Notes under the pieces: generated by a model
Seen by the model: only the letters and a program-made list of their open reading frames with translations
Told to the model about the DNA's origin: nothing
Database searches by the model: none
Assembly (NCBI GenBank): GCA_021821045.1
Contig: JAKACW010000014.1
Span: 1-64,000 of the forward strand
Source: Pseudomonadota bacterium
GTDB lineage: Bacteria > Pseudomonadota > Gammaproteobacteria > JAADHS01
Length of the DNA stretch: 64,000 bases
Direction: 5' to 3'
In this document: one piece after another, positions 34,725 through 43,603 of the stretch
Layout of the letters: the number at the start of each line of letters is the position of its first letter
Numbering within the stretch: position 1 is the stretch's first letter
Made by a program: the position numbers and the translations under genes

Positions 34725-35519
34725 ATGTCCGACATTCTTCAAACCATCCTTGCCGAAAAGCAGCGCGAGCTGGCCGAGCGCTTACGCAACTGCTCGCTGG
34801 CGGCCATCACGGCGCGCGCCAAGGACGCCGATCCGCCGCGCGGTTTTCTTAGTGCGCTGCAGAATCGAGTCTCGGCGCGCCGTTCCGCCGTCATCGCCGA
34901 AGTGAAAAAGGCCTCGCCGAGCAAGGGCGTCTTGCGGCCGCAATTCGACCCAGTCGCTATCGCCGAGTCTTACGCCCGTCACGGCGCGGCGTGTCTGTCG
35001 GTGTTGACCGACGAAAAGTTTTTCCAGGGCGCGGACGCCTATCTGCAACAGGCGCGCGCCGCGTCGGGGCTGCCGGTGCTGCGCAAGGACTTCATCATCG
35101 ACACCTATCAGGTGGTGGAAGCGCGCGCTCTGGGGGCAGATTGTGTCCTGTTGATCGTTGCCGCCCTGGACGACGACCAATTGCACCGGTTTTACGATGC
35201 CGCCTGCGACCTGAACATGGATGTGCTGATCGAAGTCCACGATCGCGCCGAATTGGAGCGGGCGTTAGCGCTCAACCCGCCCATGATAGGAATCAACAAC
35301 CGCAATCTGCGCACCTTCAAAACCCGCTTGGAGACGACTTGGGAGTTGCTGGCATCAATTCCGAAAGGGACTCTCGTGGTCACCGAGAGCGGCATTCACA
35401 CACCTGACGATGTAAAGCGCATGCACGAGCACAACGTATTCACCTTCCTCGTCGGCGAAGCTTTCATGCGGGCCGACGATCCGGGGCAGGAACTGGCGCG
35501 ATTGTTCGGCGCCGATTGA
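34725..35519 (+). CDS. trpC: Indole-3-glycerol phosphate synthase
   Basis: [37 protein letters not shown]. Confidence 0.96.
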   Translation: MSDILQTILAEKQRELAERLRNCSLAAITARAKDADPPRGFLSALQNRVSARRSAVIAEVKKASPSKGVLRPQFDPVAIAESYARHGAACLSVLTDEKFFQGADAYLQQARAASGLPVLRKDFIIDTYQVVEARALGADCVLLIVAALDDDQLHRFYDAACDLNMDVLIEVHDRAELERALALNPPMIGINNRNLRTFKTRLETTWELLASIPKGTLVVTESGIHTPDDVKRMHEHNVFTFLVGEAFMRADDPGQELARLFGAD

Positions 35520-35597
35520 CAGCCGCTTCGCAGTTTCTGCCCCGCATCCATAAACGTCTTGAGGTATCGTCGCTATCACGTTTGCGTTTGTGCGGCC

Positions 35598-35624
35598 AAA
35601 AAAAAGCCCCCGGGTTACGAGGGC
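35598..35624 (-). terminator. Candidate Rho-independent terminator of the crp-like gene
   Basis: On the minus strand GCCC...GGGC hairpin followed by T8. Confidence 0.5.
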
Positions 35625-35649
35625 AAGGAGGGGGGTAAAAATTCGAAAA

Positions 35650-36318
35650 CTATGCTTCAATGCCGCGCAGTTTGTCCCGATCGCCGAACACAACGATGGT
35701 CTTGCCTTTGACGTTGATCAAATTCTGCTGCTCGAGATTTTTGAGGACCCGGCCCACCATCTCGCGCGAACAACCCACGATGCGTCCCAGCTCCTGGCGG
35801 GTGATGCGGATCTGCATCCCCTCCGGATGAGTCATGGCATCGGGCTCTTTGCACAAGTCCTGCAGTGTGCCGGCGATGCGGCCGGTCACATCCATGAACG
35901 CCAGCCGGGTCACCGTGCCGCTGGTGCGGCGCAGACGGATCGCCATTTGACTGGCCAGCGCGAACAAAATGTCGGGATCTTCGCGCGCCAGACGGCGAAA
36001 CTTGGTGTAGCTGATTTCCGCGATTTCGCATTGCGAGCGGGCGCGAATCCAGGCGCTGCGGTTTTTCTCCTGCTGGAAAAGGCCCATTTCGCCAAAGAAA
36101 TCCCCGGCGTTCAGATAGGCCAAAACGATTTCACGGCCGCTATCGTCTTCGGCAAGCACGCTTACCGAGCCTTTAACGACGTAGTACAAAACATCCGGTG
36201 AGTCACCGGCGCAAATGATCACGGCCTTGGCCGGATAGCGTCGCTGGTGGCAGTGCGTGATGAAACGCTCAATGACCGGATTTTCTAAAACCTGAGGTTG
36301 TGTAGCTGTCCGCCCCAT
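35650..36318 (-). CDS. crp: Crp/Vfr-family cyclic-nucleotide-binding transcriptional regulator
   Basis: 222 aa cNMP-binding domain plus HTH ([26 protein letters not shown]). Confidence 0.9.
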   Translation of the reverse strand: MGRTATQPQVLENPVIERFITHCHQRRYPAKAVIICAGDSPDVLYYVVKGSVSVLAEDDSGREIVLAYLNAGDFFGEMGLFQQEKNRSAWIRARSQCEIAEISYTKFRRLAREDPDILFALASQMAIRLRRTSGTVTRLAFMDVTGRIAGTLQDLCKEPDAMTHPEGMQIRITRQELGRIVGCSREMVGRVLKNLEQQNLINVKGKTIVVFGDRDKLRGIEA

Positions 36319-36389
36319 AATGGTAAAGTCCTTTTGTGACCCCCCCGAATCTCCAACTACCTATGTGATCGGCAAACGCGCTGCATTGT

Positions 36390-36418
36390 TTAGACGCGGA
36401 CCAAGAAACTGTTATAAT
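36390..36418 (+). promoter_or_regulatory. Candidate sigma70 promoter of osmC-family gene
   Basis: TTAGAC, 17-nt spacer, perfect TATAAT at 36413-36418. Confidence 0.5.
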
Positions 36419-36449
36419 TTGGCCCCTTTTGCGTGGGGTCAAAACCGAT

Positions 36450-36878
36450 ATGAAAGCGCGGATCAAATGGGTCGAGAACGTTACCTTCGTCGCTGAGTCC
36501 AGCAGCGGACATGCTTTGGTCATTGACGGTCCACCGGATGCCGGCGGCAGAAACCTGGGCGTGCGGCCCATGGAAATGGTGTTGATGGGCATGGGCGCCT
36601 GCACGGCGTTCGACGTGGTGAGCATTTTGCGCAAGGCGCGCCAGGACATCGTCGATTGCGTGGCCGAACTTTCATCCGAGCGGGCTGCCGAAGTGCCGAA
36701 GGTGTTCACCAAGATTCACGTCCATTTCATCGTTAAGGGCAGGGGTTTAAAGTTGGAGGCGGTAGAGCGGGCAGTAAAATTGTCGGCGGAGAAATACTGT
36801 TCCGCATCCATCATGCTGGGCAAGACCGCGGACATCACCCACGACTTCGAGGTAGTGGACCTGAATGAAGTGCAATAA
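36450..36878 (+). CDS. OsmC family protein
   Basis: MGMGACTAFDVVSILRKARQ, KYCSASIMLGKTADI; next to crp. Confidence 0.88.
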   Translation: MKARIKWVENVTFVAESSSGHALVIDGPPDAGGRNLGVRPMEMVLMGMGACTAFDVVSILRKARQDIVDCVAELSSERAAEVPKVFTKIHVHFIVKGRGLKLEAVERAVKLSAEKYCSASIMLGKTADITHDFEVVDLNEVQ

Positions 36879-36953
36879 GGGTACCCCTGCCGGACGTTTG
36901 CCTTATAATGTGGCCCCACCGGTGGGCGCTCGCGGCGGCCGAGGCGTGCGTCC

Positions 36954-37355
36954 ATGATCCCGGCCGGAATGCGCGGGTTGCGCCATGTGGCGCTGTATTG
37001 CGTTGATTTGGACGCGTGCGAGCGGTTTTACGTTGACTTGCTTGGCATGGCCGTGGAGTGGCGACCCGACGCGGATAATGTGTATCTAACCTCTGGTAGC
37101 GACAACTTGGCGCTGCACAGGGCGCCCGCGGATTTGATTGTTCAAGCGCCACAGCGCCTTGACCATATTGGATTTGTGTTGGCAACCCCGGCGGACGTCG
37201 ATAACTGGTACGCCTATTTGCAGCCCAAGGGGGTTGCGATGGTGAACCCGCCGAAGACGCACCGCGACGGGGCGCGTAGTTTTTACATGAAAGATCCGGA
37301 CGGCAACGTGGTGCAAATGATTTATCACCCGCCGATCTCGGGCAAAGAAGGGTAA
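36954..37355 (+). CDS. VOC (glyoxalase/bleomycin resistance) family protein
   Basis: LRHVALYCVDLDACERFYVDLLGM and FYMKDPDGNVVQM. Confidence 0.85.
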   Translation: MIPAGMRGLRHVALYCVDLDACERFYVDLLGMAVEWRPDADNVYLTSGSDNLALHRAPADLIVQAPQRLDHIGFVLATPADVDNWYAYLQPKGVAMVNPPKTHRDGARSFYMKDPDGNVVQMIYHPPISGKEG

Positions 37356-37419
37356 GTTGTTCTCGTAAGCGACGCGAGACAACCGGCGTTTTAACTCTCT
37401 TGATTCGGGGTTCTATGCG

Positions 37420-38226
37420 GTGACCATGCTCAAGCCTCTCAAAAAACTCAAGCTGCACGGGTTCAACAATCTGACGAAGACCCTCAGCTTCAATATCTAC
37501 GATATTTGCTATGCCACCACGGAAACGGAGCGCCGCAAGTACATCGAGTACATCGACGAAGCGTATAACGCTGAGCGATTGACGCAGATTCTCACCGACG
37601 TGTCCAACATCATCGGCGCGACGATCCTTAACATCGCCCATCAGGATTACGATCCCCAGGGCGCCAGCGTGACCATGCTGATTTCCGAGGAACATGCTTC
37701 CGCGGAGATGATGAGCGAGTCGCACGCGCCCGGCCCGCTGCCCGATGCCGTGGTGGCGCACTTGGACAAGAGCCACTTGACCGTCCACACCTATCCGGAA
37801 AGCCACCCGGCGCAAGGTATCAGCACATTTCGGGCCGACATCGATGTGTCCACCTGCGGTCGCATTTCGCCGTTGCGCGCCTTGAACTATCTGATTCACA
37901 GCTTCGAGTCGGACATTGTCACCATGGACTATCGGGTGCGCGGCTTTACCCGCGACGTGAAAGGGCGCAAGCACTTCATCGACCACTCGATCACGTCCAT
38001 TCAAGACTTCATCGCCAACGATACGAAGCAGAAGTATCAGTTGATCGACGTTAACGTGTACCAGGAGAACATCTTTCACACCAAGATGATGTTGAAAGAG
38101 TTCAATTTGGATAACTACCTGTTTGGCGTGTCGAAGAAAGAATTGACCCGGCAAGAGGAAAAGCAGATCAGCGATCGCTTGTCGCGGGAAATGTCCGAGA
38201 TCTTCTACGGCCAGAATATGGGCTGA
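37420..38226 (+). CDS. speD: S-adenosylmethionine decarboxylase proenzyme (E. coli type)
   Basis: 268 aa; [14 protein letters not shown] and [23 protein letters not shown]. Confidence 0.95.
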   Translation: MTMLKPLKKLKLHGFNNLTKTLSFNIYDICYATTETERRKYIEYIDEAYNAERLTQILTDVSNIIGATILNIAHQDYDPQGASVTMLISEEHASAEMMSESHAPGPLPDAVVAHLDKSHLTVHTYPESHPAQGISTFRADIDVSTCGRISPLRALNYLIHSFESDIVTMDYRVRGFTRDVKGRKHFIDHSITSIQDFIANDTKQKYQLIDVNVYQENIFHTKMMLKEFNLDNYLFGVSKKELTRQEEKQISDRLSREMSEIFYGQNMG

Positions 38227-38246
38227 CTTCTGCCTGGATGACGGTC

Positions 38247-38482
38247 GTGGGAGCGGATCATTCCGCGATTCTTGGCCCGACTTGTCACTTGCGCTGATTC
38301 AATCGCGGAATGATCCGCTCCCACAACGACAACTGAATGGTGTGGGAGCGGTTTCCTACCGCGATTCTTCGCCGAGTCTCTTCGCGGAATGATCCGCTCC
38401 CACAATGACAACTGAACGGTGTGGGAGCGGTTTCCTACCGCGATTCTTCGCCGAGTCCATTCGCGGAATGATCCGCTCCCAC
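38247..38482. repeat. REP array (A-A pair plus two tandem 79-bp T-A units)
   Basis: Five half-sites in alternating orientation; 38325-38403 and 38404-38482 are near-identical 79-bp units. Confidence 0.93.
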
Positions 38483-38505
38483 AGTGATGGCCGGCTCGCA
38501 GTGCC

Positions 38506-39153
38506 TTAAATCCAATACGCCGTCTTGGTCATCACCATCGAAGTGATCGCCATGATTTTCTTCACCGGCGCCGGCAACTCCGCGGCGCCGGATTGCATGG
38601 CCGTCGTGGCGTGGTGGCTTTCGTCTTCCTTCATCTGAATCAGCACCGCACGGCTCTTGTCGTCGTCGGCGGGCAGTTTCGCCAAATGCTCTTCAAGATG
38701 TTTGATCACCTGGCGCTCGGTTTCGACGATAAAACCGAGACTCCATTTATCACCGACGGCGCCGGCCAGGGCGCCGATGGCGAAGGAGCCGGCATACCAC
38801 AGCGGATTGAGCAGGCTGGGACGGCTGTCCAGTTCAGTCAAGCGTTGTTCGCACCATACGAGATGGTCGTTCTCTTCCGCGGCGGCGCGCTGCATTTTTT
38901 CTCGCACCCCTTCTTCGCGGGCCGTCAGCGCTTGCCCCTGATACAGCGCCTGGGCGGAAACTTCGCCGGCGTGATTCACCCGCATCAGGCCCGCCGCATG
39001 TTTGGCTTGCCCGGCGTCCAAATTCGCGGCCTCGCGGTCCTCGGCCGGGCTCGGTCGTCCGGTGCCGAAAGGTTTGCCGGCGATGGTCGTCAGGGCGTCG
39101 TTTGCCAGATTCAGCAGACGGTCCAAGGGGGTGTAATGGCGTGCGGTGGTCAT
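38506..39153 (-). CDS. coq7: Ubiquinone biosynthesis di-iron hydroxylase Coq7
   Basis: MRVNHAGEVSAQALYQGQ, EENDHLVWCEQRL. Confidence 0.95.
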   Translation of the reverse strand: MTTARHYTPLDRLLNLANDALTTIAGKPFGTGRPSPAEDREAANLDAGQAKHAAGLMRVNHAGEVSAQALYQGQALTAREEGVREKMQRAAAEENDHLVWCEQRLTELDSRPSLLNPLWYAGSFAIGALAGAVGDKWSLGFIVETERQVIKHLEEHLAKLPADDDKSRAVLIQMKEDESHHATTAMQSGAAELPAPVKKIMAITSMVMTKTAYWI

Positions 39154-39185
39154 AGGCGATACTCTAAACCGAGCGCGAATCCTGA

Positions 39186-40415
39186 TCAATCAGACAGGGC
39201 GTCGGCGAGAATTTCCACCGGGTGAACCACGGCAATCGCGCTGCCGCGGCGGCGTAGTTCGGCTTGCAGGTGCATGGCGCAGCCGATGTTGGCCGAAACG
39301 ATGACGTCGGGCGCCAGGGCCAGGAGCGCGTCGACCGTGTTCTGGGCCAGCGGATCGGCGATTTCCGGGTGGGAAAGCAGGGTGCTGCCGCCCGCGCCGC
39401 AACAAGGTGCACTACGCGGCAGCGCAGTCAATTTAATGCCCGGGATGACCTTGAGCACGTTTTCGGTGATGGCACCTTGTTTCAGTCCGTGGCGCAAGCT
39501 GCACGGCTCGTGGACCGCAACCTTCAAATCTGATTTCACGAACCGGCAGTCCGTTGCGGCCAAGGCTTGCTCCACAAACACCATGAAATCCGTAAACCGC
39601 GTCGTCCATGCCAAAGGCGCGTCCGTGAGCGGCAAGATGGAGGGGTAGAGTTTTACTTGCGACGAACAGCCCGCCGCCAGACTAACGATGGGTGAATCCG
39701 GGTGGTCCGCCGCGAGTTTATCCACCGCGCCGAGATTGCGGGTCATTCCGGGCAGATCGCCTTCGCTCAGGCTCAGCGCGCCGCAGCAGGTCGTTCGTTG
39801 CGGCATCACAACCCCATATCCCAGCCGGTTGAGCAGCGTTTGCGCCGCGGTGACGGTGGCAGGCGCCATGGCCGGGACGACGCAGCCGGGAAACAGCACC
39901 ACCGAACCCTTTGGCCCCTGGCTTGTCACCGGTTCTTGCGGCGCTTTGACCTTGCGTAGGGGGCCGGCGGCGTAGCGAGCGAGCCGTCCCAAGCGACTGG
40001 ACTTGAATCGGCGATTCGGAATCCTTAGCGCCAGTCGCGCAGCAATGCCGACTGCACGCATGGCGAGAGGGTGGCGGCGCATTGATTTCGCCAAGCGCTC
40101 GCCCATGCCGGCCTTTGGTTTTCGGCTCGGTCCGATTAATCGAAACTCCGCCAGCGCCGCGCCGTAGGGCACCTTTGCCGGGCACACGGTTTCGCAGGCG
40201 CGACAGCCCACGCAGCGATCGATGGCGTCCGTGGCATGTTCCGCGTCGCCGAGTTTGTCCGAAATCAATCCTTGCATGAGGGCAATGCGTCCCCGCGGCG
40301 AGTCGCCCTCCCGTTGCGAGATCGGGTAGGTCGGGCAGTGGGGAATGCAAAGCCCACACACCACGCACTGGTCAAGCGACTTCAGTAAATGTTCAGAAGC
40401 GGTGGGAGTATTCAA
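39186..40415 (-). CDS. GlcF-like (Fe-S)-binding protein, glycolate oxidase iron-sulfur subunit family
   Basis: Two 4Fe-4S motifs (CVVCGLCIPHCP, CVGCRACETVCP) and two CCG domains (CCGALS, CCGAGG). Confidence 0.85.
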   Translation of the reverse strand: MNTPTASEHLLKSLDQCVVCGLCIPHCPTYPISQREGDSPRGRIALMQGLISDKLGDAEHATDAIDRCVGCRACETVCPAKVPYGAALAEFRLIGPSRKPKAGMGERLAKSMRRHPLAMRAVGIAARLALRIPNRRFKSSRLGRLARYAAGPLRKVKAPQEPVTSQGPKGSVVLFPGCVVPAMAPATVTAAQTLLNRLGYGVVMPQRTTCCGALSLSEGDLPGMTRNLGAVDKLAADHPDSPIVSLAAGCSSQVKLYPSILPLTDAPLAWTTRFTDFMVFVEQALAATDCRFVKSDLKVAVHEPCSLRHGLKQGAITENVLKVIPGIKLTALPRSAPCCGAGGSTLLSHPEIADPLAQNTVDALLALAPDVIVSANIGCAMHLQAELRRRGSAIAVVHPVEILADALSD

Positions 40416-40492
40416 AGAGGGCAGTCCAAGGGCGAAAATGAAACAACTATACTATACTGGCTAGCCAGCCCTAGCGTGATCGAGTACCGCTT

Positions 40493-40810
40493 ATGTCGTA
40501 CTACAAGCACCATGTTTTTTTCTGCACCAACAAGCGCCACGACGGTCGACCTTGTTGTCAGGATCACGATGCCCAAAATATGCGCGATCACGCCAAAGCA
40601 TTGGTCAAGAATTTGAAACTGGCGGGCAAGGGCAAGGTCCGTGTCAGCAACGCGGGGTGCCTGGATCGTTGCGCCGAAGGGCCGTGCATCGTCGTTTATC
40701 CGGAGGCGGTGTGGTACACCTACGGCAGCGAGGCGGACGTGGAGGAAATCGTCCACGAGCACCTGCAGCACGGCAGAGTCGTTGAGCGACTTAAGTTAAA
40801 AGATAAATAA
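40493..40810 (+). CDS. Thioredoxin-like (2Fe-2S) ferredoxin
   Basis: HVFFCTNKRHDGRPCC ... NAGCLDRCAEGPCIVVYPEAVWY. Confidence 0.9.
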   Translation: MSYYKHHVFFCTNKRHDGRPCCQDHDAQNMRDHAKALVKNLKLAGKGKVRVSNAGCLDRCAEGPCIVVYPEAVWYTYGSEADVEEIVHEHLQHGRVVERLKLKDK

Positions 40811-40910
40811 AACAATAGGTTATTTGTTTAAGACTTGGATGAGCGCCGGGCAGTGGCCATCTCGCGCCAGGTTTTGGCCGCAAAATCATGCGCTCGCCGC
40901 CACGAAGTTC

Positions 40911-40939
40911 TTGAGCGCCGGCACAAACTTAGGTAACAT
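40911..40939 (+). promoter_or_regulatory. Candidate sigma70 promoter for rplM-rpsI
   Basis: TTGAGC, 17-nt spacer, TAACAT. Confidence 0.45.
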
Positions 40940-40955
40940 TCCCGCTCTTTTGATG

Positions 40956-40993
40956 CGGGCCAGGCGCACAGCGCCATATTTGTCAGTGGCCCG
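40956..40993 (+). promoter_or_regulatory. Structured 5' leader upstream of rplM
   Basis: Outer stem CGGGCCA/TGGCCCG (7 bp), inner hairpin GGCGC-ACA-GCGCC, 11-nt bulge. Confidence 0.5.
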
Positions 40994-41017
40994 AGGGATA
41001 TTTTGGGGAACAATGAT

Positions 41018-41446
41018 ATGAAGACCTTTTCTGCGAAACCGGCGGAAGTCAAACGCGATTGGTATGTGGTAGACGCGGCGGGCAAGACGCTGGGTCGCTT
41101 GGCGACTGAAATTGCGCACCGTTTGCGCGGCAAGCATAAAGCGGAGTACACGCCCCACGTCGATACCGGCGACTACATCGTCGTCATCAACGCCAAGGAC
41201 GTCGCCGTCACCGGCAAAAAGGAAACAGACAAGATCTATTACCATCACACGGGTTACATCGGTAACATGAAATCCGCGTCGGTGGAAAAAATGCGAGCAA
41301 CCCATCCCGAGCGCATTCTCGAAATCGCCGTTCAGGGCATGTTGCCGAAGAATCCGCTGGGCCGGGCCATGTTCAAGAAGCTCCGAGTTTATCCGGGCAC
41401 CGAGCATCCGCATGCCTCGCAGCAACCCAAAGCGCTTGAAGTCTAA
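41018..41446 (+). CDS. rplM: 50S ribosomal protein L13
   Basis: [33 protein letters not shown]. Confidence 0.97.
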   Translation: MKTFSAKPAEVKRDWYVVDAAGKTLGRLATEIAHRLRGKHKAEYTPHVDTGDYIVVINAKDVAVTGKKETDKIYYHHTGYIGNMKSASVEKMRATHPERILEIAVQGMLPKNPLGRAMFKKLRVYPGTEHPHASQQPKALEV

Positions 41447-41466
41447 TTGAACGGTTAGGTATACAC

Positions 41467-41859
41467 ATGGCAGCAGCACAAAAAGTCATTACGGGTCGGC
41501 GCAAAACGGCAACCGCGCGCGCCATTCTGAAATCCGGCAACGGCAAGTTTGTCATCAACGACAAACCGATCGAGCAATACTTCGGTCGTGAAACCACGCG
41601 AGTGATCGCGCGCCAATCCATCGAAGGTGCCGGAGTAGCAGACCGATTTGACGTCATCATCACAGTAAAGGGCGGCGGCATCACCGGCCAAGCCGGCGCG
41701 ATTCGTCACGCTGTAGCCCGCGCCTTGGTCGCTCAAGACGAAGAGATGCGCAGCAAGATGCGTCAAGGCGGCTTCCTGACCCGCGACGCCCGTGAAGTCG
41801 AGCGTAAGAAAGTCGGCCTGCACAAAGCCCGCCGACGTCCGCAATACTCGAAGCGTTAA
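41467..41859 (+). CDS. rpsI: 30S ribosomal protein S9
   Basis: 130 aa ending [16 protein letters not shown]. Confidence 0.97.
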   Translation: MAAAQKVITGRRKTATARAILKSGNGKFVINDKPIEQYFGRETTRVIARQSIEGAGVADRFDVIITVKGGGITGQAGAIRHAVARALVAQDEEMRSKMRQGGFLTRDAREVERKKVGLHKARRRPQYSKR

Positions 41860-41882
41860 TTTTTCTTCGCATCGGTACCTCG

Positions 41883-41915
41883 AAACCCAGAAGTCAGGCA
41901 TGGCTTCTGGGTTTT
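41883..41915 (+). terminator. Candidate terminator after rpsI
   Basis: AAACCCAGAAG-N10-CTTCTGGGTTTT. Confidence 0.7.
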
Positions 41916-41969
41916 CCGATTATTGAGGCTTGCCATCCCGCAACGGCGACGGCAAACTTCAAGCACCAC

Positions 41970-42043
41970 TGGGGGATCGTCTAGCGGCAGGACTATGGAC
42001 TCTGACTCCATCAACCGTGGTTCGAATCCACGTCCCCCAGCCA
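41970..42043 (+). tRNA. tRNA-Gln (anticodon CTG), CCA encoded
   Basis: Acceptor TGGGGGA/TCCCCCA, anticodon stem ATGGA/TCCAT with loop CTCTGAC, T arm GTGGTTCGAATCCAC, 3' GCCA. Confidence 0.93.
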
Positions 42044-42130
42044 ATTAAAACAACCGGTTAGCAGCCAGTAACTGTGTCCGAGCCCGCTTTGTGTTCCCGA
42101 CTGGGGCTTTCCTGAATTCCCGCCGATACA

Positions 42131-42153
42131 GCGTATAGACATTGGCTATACGC
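42131..42153. promoter_or_regulatory. Inverted repeat, candidate operator of the toxin-antitoxin pair
   Basis: GCGTATAG-ACATTGG-CTATACGC, perfect 8-bp arms, 48 nt upstream of the antitoxin ATG. Confidence 0.6.
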
Positions 42154-42200
42154 GGTTAATAGAATACAGTTACGTCAAATCAGCCACAGCAGGCAACGTC

Positions 42201-42503
42201 ATGACCACTTCAACTGCCAAGCGAGCAACAACAAAAAAAATCGCTCGGGCCAAAAAAGACAAGATGATCAACGTGCGGGTGCAGAGCCACACCAAGGATC
42301 TGTTCGACAAGGCTGCCGATCTGTTGGGAGTCGACACCTCGAGTTTCATCATTGCGACGGTCAGTGAGAAGGCGCAGGAAGTGCTCAAGGAGCACGAGCA
42401 GATCGTGCTGTCGGAACGGGATTTCGCATCGTTTTTAGCGGCGCTGGATAATCCGCCGAAGCCCAATGAAGCATTGCGCAAAGCCGTGAAAAAACACGCC
42501 TAG
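42201..42503 (+). CDS. DUF1778 (TacA-like) antitoxin
   Basis: RHH-like N-terminus (INVRVQSHTKDLFDKAADLLGVDTSSFI) upstream of a GNAT. Confidence 0.87.
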   Translation: MTTSTAKRATTKKIARAKKDKMINVRVQSHTKDLFDKAADLLGVDTSSFIIATVSEKAQEVLKEHEQIVLSERDFASFLAALDNPPKPNEALRKAVKKHA

Positions 42504-42514
42504 GCTCTGGCGCC

Positions 42515-43024
42515 GTGGCCGACCCGCGCGATTTTCTGGTCGAGCGAATTTCTCGCGATCATGTCCGCGCGTCTTTTGATTGCGGAAAAGCGCCGTTAAA
42601 CGAATATCTTCATCGCTACGCGCTGCAAAATGACAAGCGCAACCTGTCGCGAGCATTCGTTGCGATCGACGATAAGAGTCAGGTGTGGGGTTATTTCGCT
42701 ATCAGCGCATCGAGCGTCGCCGCGTCCGCCTTTCCGAAGAGCGCGGTCAAAAATCTTCCAAATTATCCCGTGCCGGTTGCGCTGATCACGCGGCTTGCCG
42801 TAGATAGTGAGATGCGTGGCATCGGTCTTGGAGCGCGATTGCTCGTCGAGGCCTTCAAACGAATCGCGGAAGCCCTCGAGTACCTGGCGGTGCGCGCGGT
42901 GGTGGTCGACGCTCTGGATAATGAGGCACGGCCCTTTTATCGAAAGTACGGCTTTGTGGAATTCGACGATGAGCCGATGAGACTGTTCCTGCCGGTAGAA
43001 ACGGTGCTAGCTGCGCTCAAGTGA
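42515..43024 (+). CDS. GNAT-family acetyltransferase toxin (TacT-like)
   Basis: GNAT motif RLAVDSEMRGIGLGARLL; paired with DUF1778. Confidence 0.88.
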   Translation: MADPRDFLVERISRDHVRASFDCGKAPLNEYLHRYALQNDKRNLSRAFVAIDDKSQVWGYFAISASSVAASAFPKSAVKNLPNYPVPVALITRLAVDSEMRGIGLGARLLVEAFKRIAEALEYLAVRAVVVDALDNEARPFYRKYGFVEFDDEPMRLFLPVETVLAALK

Positions 43025-43130
43025 CAAAGCGCGAAACGGGTCGCCATTTGGATCAAGAAAAATCGGGTTGACAGCGTTTGTCCGTGGCGGGATCTTGAGC
43101 GGGTTACTCACGCCAGACCAGGAGGGTGAT

Positions 43131-43460
43131 ATGGGCCTAACCGAAAAAACATGCGTGCCCTGCCGCGGCGGTATTCCACCGCTGACGCCGCAGGAAGCCA
43201 AAGCCATGATGCCCCAGGTGCCCGAGTGGCAGCTCAACAGTGAGTCCACCAAGCTAGAGCGTAAATTCAAGTTCGCCAATTTCGCCGAGGCGCTGGCGTT
43301 CGTGAACAAGGTCGGCGCGCTGGCGGAGGAGGAAGATCATCATCCGGACATCGCGTTCGGGTGGGGTTACGCCACAGTGGTCTTCTATACCCACAAGATC
43401 AAGGGGCTGCACGAGAACGATTTCATCATGGCGGCGAAGGTCAACGCGCTGTTGGGGTAG
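43131..43460 (+). CDS. phhB: Pterin-4a-carbinolamine dehydratase
   Basis: [41 protein letters not shown]. Confidence 0.93.
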   Translation: MGLTEKTCVPCRGGIPPLTPQEAKAMMPQVPEWQLNSESTKLERKFKFANFAEALAFVNKVGALAEEEDHHPDIAFGWGYATVVFYTHKIKGLHENDFIMAAKVNALLG

Positions 43461-43463
43461 GAA

Positions 43464-43553
43464 ATCACGGAATGATCCGCTCCCGCAGCGGATCGAGTCT
43501 CCACCCCGATGCGGCGCAACGAGGTGGGAGCGGTTTCCTACCGCGATTCTTCG
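43464..43553. repeat. REP pair (degenerate A-type reverse and T-type forward)
   Basis: TCACGGAATGATCCGCTCCCGC ... GTGGGAGCGGTTTCCTACCGCGATTCTTC. Confidence 0.85.
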
Positions 43554-43603
43554 CGATTCGGCCGCGGCCCGCGTTTTTGCTATGCTGCACGCGGGAGGGC
43601 GCC

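Noticed and set aside
36364-36385. Possible Crp site (TGTGATCGGCAAACGCGCTGCA) between crp and osmC
   Set aside because: Only one half matches TGTGA-N6-TCACA; too weak to claim
36835-38154. Minus-strand 439-aa ORF opposite the VOC gene and speD
   Set aside because: Antisense to recognised genes; no recognisable domain
38247-38482. Regularly repeated palindromes resembling a CRISPR array
   Set aside because: Half-sites alternate in orientation, spacers are themselves repeated, and no cas genes are nearby; this is REP-like
41856-42044. 62-aa ORF (MAGGRGFEPRLMESESIVLPLDDPPVV)
   Set aside because: Typical spurious translation across a tRNA gene (minus strand of tRNA-Gln)
42061-43130. Integrated prophage or genomic island at tRNA-Gln
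   Set aside because: No integrase, no phage genes and no visible 3' tRNA repeat; only a small toxin-antitoxin pair is present
43361-43603. N-terminal extension of UbiD
   Set aside because: Reads through phhB and a REP pair; conserved start is MYQDLRDF
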